Assembly (NCBI GenBank): GCA_044448685.1
Contig: JBIOHC010000009.1
Span: 37,455 to 101,454, forward strand
Reading direction: 5' to 3'
Length of the DNA: 64,000 bases
Source of the DNA: Palsa-965 sp044448685
GTDB taxonomy: Bacteria > Bacteroidota > Bacteroidia > Palsa-965
Below the pieces are notes generated by a model. The model was not told the DNA's origin and searched no databases. It worked only from the letters and a program-made list of their open reading frames with translations. Position numbers and translations under genes: made by a program. This document shows, one piece after another, positions 45,696 through 53,015 of this stretch (position 1 is its first letter; each line of letters opens with the position of its first letter).

Positions 45696-46792
45696 CTGCT
45701 CTTCACAGCAAGCATTTCCTTCCTTTTTTTATACCAGTTCCTTATTTTTTCCATTGCTGGCTTCTCCACCACATAATGTATCAACGCGGCCAGCCCCAGT
45801 TCGACTGGCAGCACAATAAAGAAAGCAGCCTGCCAGTGACTCAGCGATGTTTTAGCTACAAGGAAAGGGATCAGAATGGTAAGTGCCAGGTATTGATGGC
45901 TAAGGTATAATCCGTAGGAAATCCTGCCCAGAAAAAGAGTGATACGGTTTACAATAAAACCCAGGGCACCGTTCACATACAGAATGAAGAATAAGAAATA
46001 AGCAGAAAGGACAAAGGTGTATTCCTGAAAGCTGATTACTCCATTACTTCTTCCCCCGATCCGGAATAAGGTCAGCTGAACCAGGAAGCAGATCACAATG
46101 CCTGCATATCTTAGCAAGGAAGGTTTATCAAACCGGATTTTGTAAAAAAGCAGGCCTGCAACAAAGAGCGGGAAGTGATTGATGAGCGGAATACGGTGGT
46201 CCAGAAAATGCTGCAGAGCAGGGGCCGAAGCCTGAAGAAAATATCCGTAGCAGAAAACAGGAACGAGGAGGATGATTCCGATACGCTCTATGTGTTTCAG
46301 CTGGCCTGTTATAAAAACCCCAAGCATAAACAGGTAGAAAAGCATTTCAACGATCATGGTCCAGTAGGGCCCGTCAATATCAGTAAATCCGAAATAAGAC
46401 TGAAACATGGTCATATTACTCATGTAGGAGCCAAGAAATAATTTAATTCCCGGATGAGTTGTCCAGTATACCAGTATGGCTGTAAGTGTTACACATGCCC
46501 AGTAGGTAGGATAGATACGTGAAAAACGGCTGAGGATAAAATCCTTCCAGTGTTTTGTTTTTTCAAGGGTGAGGAGGATGACAAACCCGCTGATAATAAA
46601 AAACAGATCAACTCCGGTAATACCGAATTTAAAACCAAACCGGGCTTCAGGCTGCCCCATGGTAAAGTGATAAAAGACGACCAGGAGGGCGGCAATACCC
46701 CTGAGTGCATCCAATTCACTAATACGCTGGCTTTGCTCCTTTTTCAATAAATAATATGAGGTTGTGAGTGATTGTAACTCCTGTTCAGACAA
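45692..46792 (-). CDS. Acyltransferase family 3 membrane protein
   Basis: The protein has 366 residues with about ten helices. The family signature ELDALRGIAALLVVFYHFTMG holds the His near residue 42, and GVDLFFIISGFVI follows. YGLYLSHQYLAL is the usual late motif. These enzymes acetylate or otherwise acylate surface sugars from the cytoplasmic face. No glycan gene is adjacent, but two surface-polysaccharide loci lie in the window. Its start overlaps the end of glyA by 8 bases. Confidence 0.92.
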   Translation of the reverse strand: MSEQELQSLTTSYYLLKKEQSQRISELDALRGIAALLVVFYHFTMGQPEARFGFKFGITGVDLFFIISGFVILLTLEKTKHWKDFILSRFSRIYPTYWACVTLTAILVYWTTHPGIKLFLGSYMSNMTMFQSYFGFTDIDGPYWTMIVEMLFYLFMLGVFITGQLKHIERIGIILLVPVFCYGYFLQASAPALQHFLDHRIPLINHFPLFVAGLLFYKIRFDKPSLLRYAGIVICFLVQLTLFRIGGRSNGVISFQEYTFVLSAYFLFFILYVNGALGFIVNRITLFLGRISYGLYLSHQYLALTILIPFLVAKTSLSHWQAAFFIVLPVELGLAALIHYVVEKPAMEKIRNWYKKRKEMLAVKSS

Positions 46793-48065
46793 ATATAGGG
46801 AACGCTTTCATCATTGCATTGACCTTCTTTTTGACGGCCGTAATGACCTTCTCATCCTCTTTGCAGGTTAGCACTTCATCAATCATATTCACGATTACAG
46901 GGATATGTTTTTCCTTGATTCCGCGGGTAGTGATTGCAGGTGTTCCGACACGCATACCGGAAGTGACGAAGGGTGATTTGTCATCAAAAGGCACCATGTT
47001 TTTATTGACTGTTATATCGGCTTTGACGAGAATGTTTTCAGCAAATTTACCGGTCAGATCTTTGGAGCGGAGATCAATCAGCATACAATGGTTGTCTGTA
47101 CCTCCTGAGATCACTTTATATCCTTTCTTAACAAAACATTCGGCCATGACCCTGGCATTTTTCTGAACCCGTATCATGTATTTCATATAGCTTTCGTCCA
47201 GGGCTTCTCCGAAAGCAACAGCCTTTGCAGCTATCACATGTTCCAGAGGGCCACCCTGTGTGCCCGGAAATACAGCACCATCGAGAATAGCCGACATCAT
47301 TTTGATTTCACCTTTTGGTGTTGTCAGTCCCCATGGATTCGGGAAATCCTTGCCCATCATAATCATTCCTCCGCGGGGGCCGCGCAGTGTCTTATGTGTA
47401 GTGGTGGTAACAATATGGCAATGCGGAAGCGGATCATTGAGTAATCCGCGTGCAATGAGGCCTGCAGGATGCGAAATATCGGCCATGAGCAGAGCTCCAA
47501 CTTTGTCGGCAATTTTACGGAAGGCTTTATAGTCCCAGTCACGGGAATAGGATGATGCTCCGCAAATGATCAGTTTGGGTTTTTCGCGAAGTGCTGTTTC
47601 TTCCACTGATTTCATATCCACACGTCCTGTTTCCTTGCTGACACCGTAAAAAGTGGGGTGGTATAATTTTCCGCTGAAATTAACGGGAGAGCCATGTGTG
47701 AGGTGACCACCGTGACTCAGATCAAAACCGAGAATGGTATCGCCGGCCTGAAGCACACCCAGCATAACAGCTGCATTGGCCTGAGCCCCGCTATGAGGCT
47801 GCACATTGGCCCAGGAGGCATTGAAGAGGGTTTTGGCCCTGTCAATGGCAAGCTGTTCCACCTTGTCAACCACTTCACAACCTCCGTAATAGCGTTTGCC
47901 CGGAAGGCCTTCAGCATATTTATTGGTCAGACAGGATCCCATGGCTTTCATCACATCATCGCTTACAAAATTTTCAGAAGCGATCAGTTCTATTCCGTAT
48001 TTCTGACGATGTTGTTCTTCCCTGATCAGGTCAAACAATACAGTATCTTTTTTCATCTTTGCCAT
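46785..48065 (-). CDS. glyA: Serine hydroxymethyltransferase
   Basis: From ATG 48065 the protein has 426 residues. GIELIASENFVSDDVM is at the N-terminus, LTNKYAEGLPGKRYYGG follows, and TTTTHKTLRGPRGGMI holds the PLP lysine. It interconverts serine and glycine with tetrahydrofolate. The frame continues back to an ATG at 48089, but that would place the start upstream of the expected transcription start of the TACATTTG -7 box at 48087-48094, and MAKMKKDTVLFDLIREE is the natural beginning. Confidence 0.97.
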   Translation of the reverse strand: MAKMKKDTVLFDLIREEQHRQKYGIELIASENFVSDDVMKAMGSCLTNKYAEGLPGKRYYGGCEVVDKVEQLAIDRAKTLFNASWANVQPHSGAQANAAVMLGVLQAGDTILGFDLSHGGHLTHGSPVNFSGKLYHPTFYGVSKETGRVDMKSVEETALREKPKLIICGASSYSRDWDYKAFRKIADKVGALLMADISHPAGLIARGLLNDPLPHCHIVTTTTHKTLRGPRGGMIMMGKDFPNPWGLTTPKGEIKMMSAILDGAVFPGTQGGPLEHVIAAKAVAFGEALDESYMKYMIRVQKNARVMAECFVKKGYKVISGGTDNHCMLIDLRSKDLTGKFAENILVKADITVNKNMVPFDDKSPFVTSGMRVGTPAITTRGIKEKHIPVIVNMIDEVLTCKEDEKVITAVKKKVNAMMKAFPIFV

Positions 48066-48086
48066 AAGGGGGTGTTTTTTACGATG

Positions 48087-48094
48087 CAAATGTA
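48087..48094 (-). promoter_or_regulatory. Candidate -7 box for glyA
   Basis: The minus strand reads TACATTTG, an exact TAnnTTTG match, about 22 bases before the preferred glyA start at 48065. No TTG element is found about 20 bases upstream. A CCCGGG...CCCGGG hairpin just upstream (48109-48128) overlaps the end of the exosortase-associated gene. Confidence 0.4.
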
Positions 48095-48118
48095 AATATT
48101 AACTAATAGCCCGGGACT

Positions 48119-48601
48119 TCAGGCCCGGGTTTCGGGCCAGTCTTTTTTCAACAGTTTTAACGCCGGGATCAGGACAATCAGCATAATGGGGCTTTGGGTC
48201 ATATCCATTAGAAAACGGGCTATAAGATATCCTTTTTCAGAATGGTTGGCCAGATAGCCTCCTGTCCAGAAAACAGCAGCTGTAAGGAAGAGCAGAGCAT
48301 ACGTAATCAAAACCCAGCGCAGGTATTTTTTTACAGGAAAAAACAAGGCTATAAGCGCCAGAGTATACCCCATAAATACGAGCGAAAAGAGGAAAGTAAG
48401 TACCCATTTCAGGTAATACAGTCTCATATAGGTATAGGATTCCAGAAATAACATGGAGGGATCCAGGTCTGTATCCTTATGCCCGTAATAAGATGCCCTT
48501 ATCTGAGCATTCACATTGTGGAATACAAACTCCCTGAAAAAACCGGTTGCGATAAAAATCGCCACAAGCAACACAAGGAGCATATTGACGCGGAATTTCA
48601 T
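48119..48601 (-). CDS. Exosortase F-associated membrane protein
   Basis: The protein has 160 residues with four helices (about 6-22, 66-88, 95-115, 135-152). A periplasmic loop carries REFVFHNVNAQIRASYYG and DLDPSMLFLESYTYMRLYYL, which fits my memory of the small protein encoded beside XrtF in Bacteroidota. It overlaps the exosortase gene upstream by 4 bases, so the two are translated together. Function is not known; a chaperone or specificity role in sorting is an inference. Confidence 0.82.
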   Translation of the reverse strand: MKFRVNMLLVLLVAIFIATGFFREFVFHNVNAQIRASYYGHKDTDLDPSMLFLESYTYMRLYYLKWVLTFLFSLVFMGYTLALIALFFPVKKYLRWVLITYALLFLTAAVFWTGGYLANHSEKGYLIARFLMDMTQSPIMLIVLIPALKLLKKDWPETRA

Positions 48602-49137
48602 GCCTCCTTTTTCGAACGTTTAAAGGGTGAAAAGCGGTTTACCCATATCATCCAGAGCATAAAAATAAAACTATACACCAGTATCTTAAATACATAATCA
48701 TGATTGAAGGAAAGCCATTGGGGTTTATAAAGCACAATCATACATAAGCCGGCAATACGGATTGTATTGACAAGGAAAATGCCGAAAATGCCCGCAGGGA
48801 TAAACCAAAATTTATGCTTCGCCGGACCGGGAAAAGCAAGCAGGAAAGCCGTAAAAAGGGCAAAGAGTGTGATACCATTGCAGGGGTCTCCTATCCAGAC
48901 ACCGTTGGTTCCATCTATACCAACCACCCGTATGGTGTCTGAATGAGAGGTGAAGGTGGTATATCCCAGCAAACGGAGCAGATGATCGGTGGAAAAAACG
49001 GAAGAATTGATGACCATGGAATCAAGCTTCCCATTGGGATTGATTACCAGCTCATACGCTACATACCAGGAAGTATAAAGGACAATAAAGAGAATAAAAA
49101 AACGAAGGAGAGGGTTCCTTAAAAAACGAACGTTCAT
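48598..49137 (-). CDS. Exosortase (XrtF/XrtX-like transpeptidase)
   Basis: The protein has 179 residues with several helices. The invariant exosortase triad is present: Cys86 in GDPCNGITLF, Arg127 in VNTIRIAGL and His146 in FNHDYVFK. It would cut a sorting signal at the membrane and pass the protein on to a surface glycolipid or other acceptor. Its adjacent, likely substrate is the 74-residue protein encoded 11 bases upstream. Bacteroidota exosortases are shorter than the proteobacterial EpsH form because they lack the C-terminal extension. Confidence 0.88.
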   Translation of the reverse strand: MNVRFLRNPLLRFFILFIVLYTSWYVAYELVINPNGKLDSMVINSSVFSTDHLLRLLGYTTFTSHSDTIRVVGIDGTNGVWIGDPCNGITLFALFTAFLLAFPGPAKHKFWFIPAGIFGIFLVNTIRIAGLCMIVLYKPQWLSFNHDYVFKILVYSFIFMLWMIWVNRFSPFKRSKKEA

Positions 49138-49148
49138 CTTAGGTTAAA

Positions 49149-49373
49149 CTAGGCAGCTTTCTTCCTGTAAAAACCGGAATAAATTTTCCAGCCCCCAAGC
49201 AGCATACCGGCAACAAGCAGGAATAAAACCCCACCGTCAATAGGCAGACAGGGAGGAGGCCAGCAAGGAGGACCACCCATAGGAGGAGGGCCGGGAGCAG
49301 CTAACAATCCTGTCTGAATCAGCAGACCGGATAGAAGAAGGGTAAGAGTTTTCCTTGCTATAGACCTTTTCAT
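49149..49373 (-). CDS. Very small PID-CTERM-like exosortase substrate
   Basis: The protein has 74 residues. A signal peptide (MKRSIARKTLTLLLSGLLIQ through about Ala26) is followed by a Pro-rich stretch with two Cys (PGPPPMGGPPCWPPP). The sorting signal comes next: PIDGG at residues 44-48, a helix VLFLLVAGMLLGGW, and the basic end YRKKAA. This is the tripartite motif-helix-basic layout that exosortases recognise. Between signal-peptide cleavage and sorting cleavage only about 20 residues, 10 of them proline, would remain. It lies directly upstream of the exosortase gene in the same run. Confidence 0.8.
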   Translation of the reverse strand: MKRSIARKTLTLLLSGLLIQTGLLAAPGPPPMGGPPCWPPPCLPIDGGVLFLLVAGMLLGGWKIYSGFYRKKAA

Positions 49374-49422
49374 ACGTTTTTTTTCAAAATGAATTAAATA
49401 AAATTCAGAGGTGATACTGTGT

Positions 49423-49443
49423 CAAATTTAAGGAATTTATTCC
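49423..49443 (-). promoter_or_regulatory. Candidate promoter of the exosortase locus with adjacent palindrome
   Basis: On the minus strand TAAATTTG (49423-49430) matches the -7 consensus exactly. Immediately upstream lies the palindrome GGAATTTATTCC (49432-49443). The start codon of the PID-CTERM-like gene is about 45 bases from the expected transcription start. No TTG about 20 bases upstream was found. The palindrome could bind a regulator. Confidence 0.4.
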
Positions 49444-49534
49444 AAATTCTGTCTATTTTGCCCTGACTCTTTGATCAGCCATGCCCCGGGAGTCAAAAAA
49501 ACGCAGATTATGAGTGCCGGAACTGATGAATTGA

Positions 49535-49542
49535 TAAATTTG
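49535..49542 (+). promoter_or_regulatory. Candidate -7 box for the orphan Wzc-like gene
   Basis: TAAATTTG matches the consensus exactly and lies 26 bases before the TTG start. No -33 TTG at the right distance was found. It is back-to-back with the exosortase-locus box at 49423, so the two transcripts diverge from a shared 195-base region. Confidence 0.4.
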
Positions 49543-49568
49543 CATCTTTCGGCCTAATCCAATAGCAC

Positions 49569-51968
49569 TTGAGCTCAAGCAAAAATGCCTCGATGATCAG
49601 TATGGCAGACCTGAAAACGGTCTGGAAAATCGTTGCCAAAAACTGGTATATCGCGCTTGTATTAGTCTCTGTTTTTCTTGCTATAGGATGGATCTATGCC
49701 TATAAACAAACCAATATTTATAGCGCAAAGACCCAGATCCTGCTCAAGTCAAACACCTCTGTAAATGCCTCCAGTATCATTACCGAAAACTCGGATTTTT
49801 ACGGAGGAGGAAGCCAGACCTTCGTTGGCAACTCCAACGAAATAAGGGTTATTCAAAGTTATGACCTGATGAAAAAAACCCTGGATCGTCTGGATCTGGA
49901 TGTTTCTTATTACCTCATTGGACGAATCCGGACTGAGGAATTATTTAACGGCCTTCCCTTTAAAATTAAGGTGTTCAATTTGAAACCTTCCCTGTATGAG
50001 CAGGATATACGTTTCAATATTCTTAACTGGGATCAATTCGAAATCTCCTATAAGGTCGGAGCCGTTGAAATCAGGAAAACCGGTTATTTCGGTAGGGAAT
50101 TCATAGACCCTGATTTCCATCTCCTGGTGATCCGTGCTCCTGGTCTGGACCGGGGAATGGTAGATGGCTTGAAACTGTTACATTACATGATAGAGATACA
50201 CAGGCATGAAAACCTGATTTATCGTTTTTTAGCCAATCTGGATGTGAAAAATCCGGATTATACCAATGTCCTGGAATTGTCAATGAACGACCCCCTTCCG
50301 GAACGGGCGGTTGTGCTGCTCGATACCCTTGCAGAGGTTTATATCGAAAATACGCTCAAATCCAGACTGAAGCTGAATGAAAATACCCTGAGTTACATCG
50401 ACAAACAAATGCTGGAGGTGACGGCTATTCTGAACAGCATTGAAGATACCATGCAGGGATATAAAGAAAAAAATGCCATTCTGGATTTGACCAGGGAAGG
50501 GGATACGTATTTCTCCAAACTTTCTGCCTTCGATAACAGCAAAGTGGAAGTCGGTCTTGAGATTGAAGCCCTGAATGATCTGGAATCCTATATCATTACA
50601 GGCAAGGATCCTGAATTACTTCCCCCTTCAGTGTATCTGGTGAAAGGGGATGGATTTCTGCAAGCCTCTGTTTCTGAACTGTACAATTTGCAGCTCGCAC
50701 GGAATACGGCTCTAAATGTGACCAAGGAAGGCAGCCCGGGAATTATCGATGTGGATAAAAGAATTAATGCCCTAAAAAGGAACTTGCTTACATATATAGG
50801 GAATCTAAGGGTTGCATTGCAGCAGAAAACGGTGGATATACAGAAGGAAATTGCAAATTATATAGGCGATATCAAAAGTCTGCCTTATAAACAGAGAGGT
50901 TTGTTGAATATACAGCGCAAACTGAGTGTAAATGAAGGAATGTATGTGTTTTTACTCCAGAAAAGGGCGAATACTGTCATTGCCAAGGCAAGCATTATAC
51001 CCGAAACGAAAGTCATTGAAACAGCACGGTCAGTGGGTATTGTCAAGCCAGACCGGAATAAGATTGTTACCAATTTTATATTTTTCGGGTTAATTCTAAG
51101 TGTCATCATCATTGCTGTAAGGGTGCTCTCATTCTCCAGAATTGAAAGCATGGATGAGCTGAAGTCAAAAACAACATTATCCATTATCGGAGAGGTTATT
51201 TTCATGCCTACCGTTAATGACTTGCTTATTGCGGCTGAGAGCGAGCCCAAATCCCAGATTGCAGAAGCTTTCCGGACCATACGGACCAATTTACAGTATT
51301 TATCATTAGCCGAAGGTTGTAAGACGGTTGTGGTTACGTCCAATAACCCCGGCGAAGGAAAAACATTCTGTTGTCTGAACCTGGCCGGTATTCTTGCCAA
51401 AGCAGGGAAAAGGGTACTTGTTCTTGAGTTGGATTTGCATAAACCCCGTGTTCAGAAAGGATTAAATCTTATTGCAGATATCGGAATCAGCACCATTGTT
51501 ATTGGCAAAAACAACATTGCCGAATGTGTCAAACATTCCCAGATTGAGAACCTCGATGCGATCCTTTCAGGGCCTTTACCTCCCAATCCTTCTGAAATCA
51601 TCCTGTCAAAGGAATTGCAGGACATCCTGAACTTCGGTAAGGAACACTATGATTATGTTATCATTGATACGCCTCCGGTAGGGCTTATATCCGATGCGAT
51701 TCTGTTGATGAAGGCAGCCGATGTCCGCCTCTTTGTTATTAATACGAAATTTCCCTATAAGGATAGCCTTGCCAATGCACATGAAATTGTAGAGAAGAAT
51801 AATCTGACCCATTTTGCCTTCATCCTGAATGCCGTGAAAAGGAATAAGTCGAAGTATTATTATAACCGTTATGGATATGGTTATGGAAGTTATGGGGGGT
51901 ATGGAAGTTATGGAGGCTATGGTGGGTACGGAAGTTATGGAGATTCCGGGAAAAGCGGCAAATCCTGA
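49569..51968 (+). CDS. Second Wzc-like BY-kinase / polysaccharide co-polymerase (orphan)
   Basis: The protein has 799 residues and starts with TTG; ATG at 49593 is an alternative. Wzz-like periplasmic region between helices near 28-45 and 500-520. The kinase domain has Walker A NNPGEGKTFCCLNLAG near residue 594, Walker A' VLVLELDLHKP near 618 and Walker B YVIIDTPPVGLISD near 696. The tail is YYYNRYGYGYGSYGGYGSYG. The Walker A' has Glu and His where the first homologue (12867-15317) has Asp and Arg (VLDLDMRKP). No wza-like gene is next to it; it stands divergent from the exosortase locus. Confidence 0.93.
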   Translation: MSSSKNASMISMADLKTVWKIVAKNWYIALVLVSVFLAIGWIYAYKQTNIYSAKTQILLKSNTSVNASSIITENSDFYGGGSQTFVGNSNEIRVIQSYDLMKKTLDRLDLDVSYYLIGRIRTEELFNGLPFKIKVFNLKPSLYEQDIRFNILNWDQFEISYKVGAVEIRKTGYFGREFIDPDFHLLVIRAPGLDRGMVDGLKLLHYMIEIHRHENLIYRFLANLDVKNPDYTNVLELSMNDPLPERAVVLLDTLAEVYIENTLKSRLKLNENTLSYIDKQMLEVTAILNSIEDTMQGYKEKNAILDLTREGDTYFSKLSAFDNSKVEVGLEIEALNDLESYIITGKDPELLPPSVYLVKGDGFLQASVSELYNLQLARNTALNVTKEGSPGIIDVDKRINALKRNLLTYIGNLRVALQQKTVDIQKEIANYIGDIKSLPYKQRGLLNIQRKLSVNEGMYVFLLQKRANTVIAKASIIPETKVIETARSVGIVKPDRNKIVTNFIFFGLILSVIIIAVRVLSFSRIESMDELKSKTTLSIIGEVIFMPTVNDLLIAAESEPKSQIAEAFRTIRTNLQYLSLAEGCKTVVVTSNNPGEGKTFCCLNLAGILAKAGKRVLVLELDLHKPRVQKGLNLIADIGISTIVIGKNNIAECVKHSQIENLDAILSGPLPPNPSEIILSKELQDILNFGKEHYDYVIIDTPPVGLISDAILLMKAADVRLFVINTKFPYKDSLANAHEIVEKNNLTHFAFILNAVKRNKSKYYYNRYGYGYGSYGGYGSYGGYGGYGSYGDSGKSGKS

Positions 51969-51993
51969 GAACTGAAACCCAAAAAAGTAGATC

Positions 51994-52920
51994 ATGTTAT
52001 CAAGAGTGAGGAATAAAATCTGGCAAGTACAGGAGTCGCTTGGCAGGTCATTTTCTGGAATGAAAATCCTGGGTTATTACGGGAGAGCCCTACGCTATAA
52101 TTTTCCGAATATCCTTAAGCCATCCGTTCCAATCAATATCCGGGCTGCTAAACTGCTGGAAGAGTTTAAAGAAAATGGTTTTTTTAAACTGGATCAGACT
52201 TTTGTTGAAACGGCGGAATTAATCGAGCATGATTATCTCAACAAACATCTTAGCGGAGAACTTGATAAAGAACTGTATAAAAAGGGATTGATTTTTGATT
52301 TCATGTCCACTCCCGCTGAAACAAAGCGTTATCTGGAGCTTGGAATTGAGGCCAGTATTTATATTTCAGTGAGTGATTCCAGATTCGAATCCTTATTGTG
52401 TAATGAGGATTTATGTTCCATTCTGTATAATTATTTCAAAAGGCAGCCGTACTACCGGGGACCGATACATGTGAAACAGGATAATTTTGAAGATAAAATC
52501 AAGCTCAATATAGCTTCCAAGTATCATCTTGACAGTTGTATGCATCAGTTGACATTCATCCTTTTTTTATGTGATGTTGATGAGGATGTGACGCATACAC
52601 TTTATGCCAAAGGATCGCATAAGAAATACTGGTTTAAGCAGGATATGGACCGTTATAAATTTAAGGACAGCTGGGTAGAGGAAAACTGGCCTATCATACC
52701 CATTTTTGGAAAAAAAGGAGACCTGATGATATTTGATGCCGGTAACGGATTTCATAAGGTAACGGAAAGGCTTCATTCAACCCGTAAACTGGCCTGGATG
52801 AATATTACCTGTGGATCGGATTTGAAGCCGGGTATTTTGAAGGATAAACTCTCCGATGTGAAATACCTGGAAGGTAAGCCCGCACATATTAAAAAAATGT
52901 TCACGAAAATATTTGCTTAA
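51994..52920 (+). CDS. Phytanoyl-CoA dioxygenase-like Fe(II)/2-oxoglutarate enzyme
   Basis: The protein has 308 residues. The double-stranded beta-helix signs are YHLDSCMHQLTFILFL (HxD iron ligands), THTLYAKGSHKKYW, GKKGDLMIFDAGNGFHKVTE (third His) and the nearby Arg in RLHSTRKLAWMNI. PhyH-like proteins in bacterial glycan and lipid clusters often hydroxylate small molecules or sugars. It is 25 bases downstream of the orphan Wzc-like gene and probably in its transcript, which suggests a modification of the same surface glycan. Substrate unknown. Confidence 0.75.
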   Translation: MLSRVRNKIWQVQESLGRSFSGMKILGYYGRALRYNFPNILKPSVPINIRAAKLLEEFKENGFFKLDQTFVETAELIEHDYLNKHLSGELDKELYKKGLIFDFMSTPAETKRYLELGIEASIYISVSDSRFESLLCNEDLCSILYNYFKRQPYYRGPIHVKQDNFEDKIKLNIASKYHLDSCMHQLTFILFLCDVDEDVTHTLYAKGSHKKYWFKQDMDRYKFKDSWVEENWPIIPIFGKKGDLMIFDAGNGFHKVTERLHSTRKLAWMNITCGSDLKPGILKDKLSDVKYLEGKPAHIKKMFTKIFA

Positions 52921-52947
52921 GCCGGAAGAGAATTGTTTTTTTTTGCA

Positions 52948-52999
52948 AAAAACTCCCCCGATAAACTGAATAATCAATTAGTTTATTGGGGGAGTTTTT
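52948..52999. terminator. Bidirectional rho-independent terminator
   Basis: A 20-base-pair stem (AAAAACTCCCCCGATAAACT and its complement, with one G-T pair) encloses a 12-base loop. T-runs flank it on both strands. It lies between the convergent genes ending at 52920 (+) and 53016 (-). Confidence 0.93.
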
Positions 53000-53015
53000 A
53001 TTTGCAATCCCTGTA

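Noticed and set aside
48109..48128. CCCGGG hairpin as a strong terminator of the exosortase locus
   Set aside because: The stem is only six base pairs and is not followed by a T-run on the minus strand; it also overlaps the end of the coding sequence.
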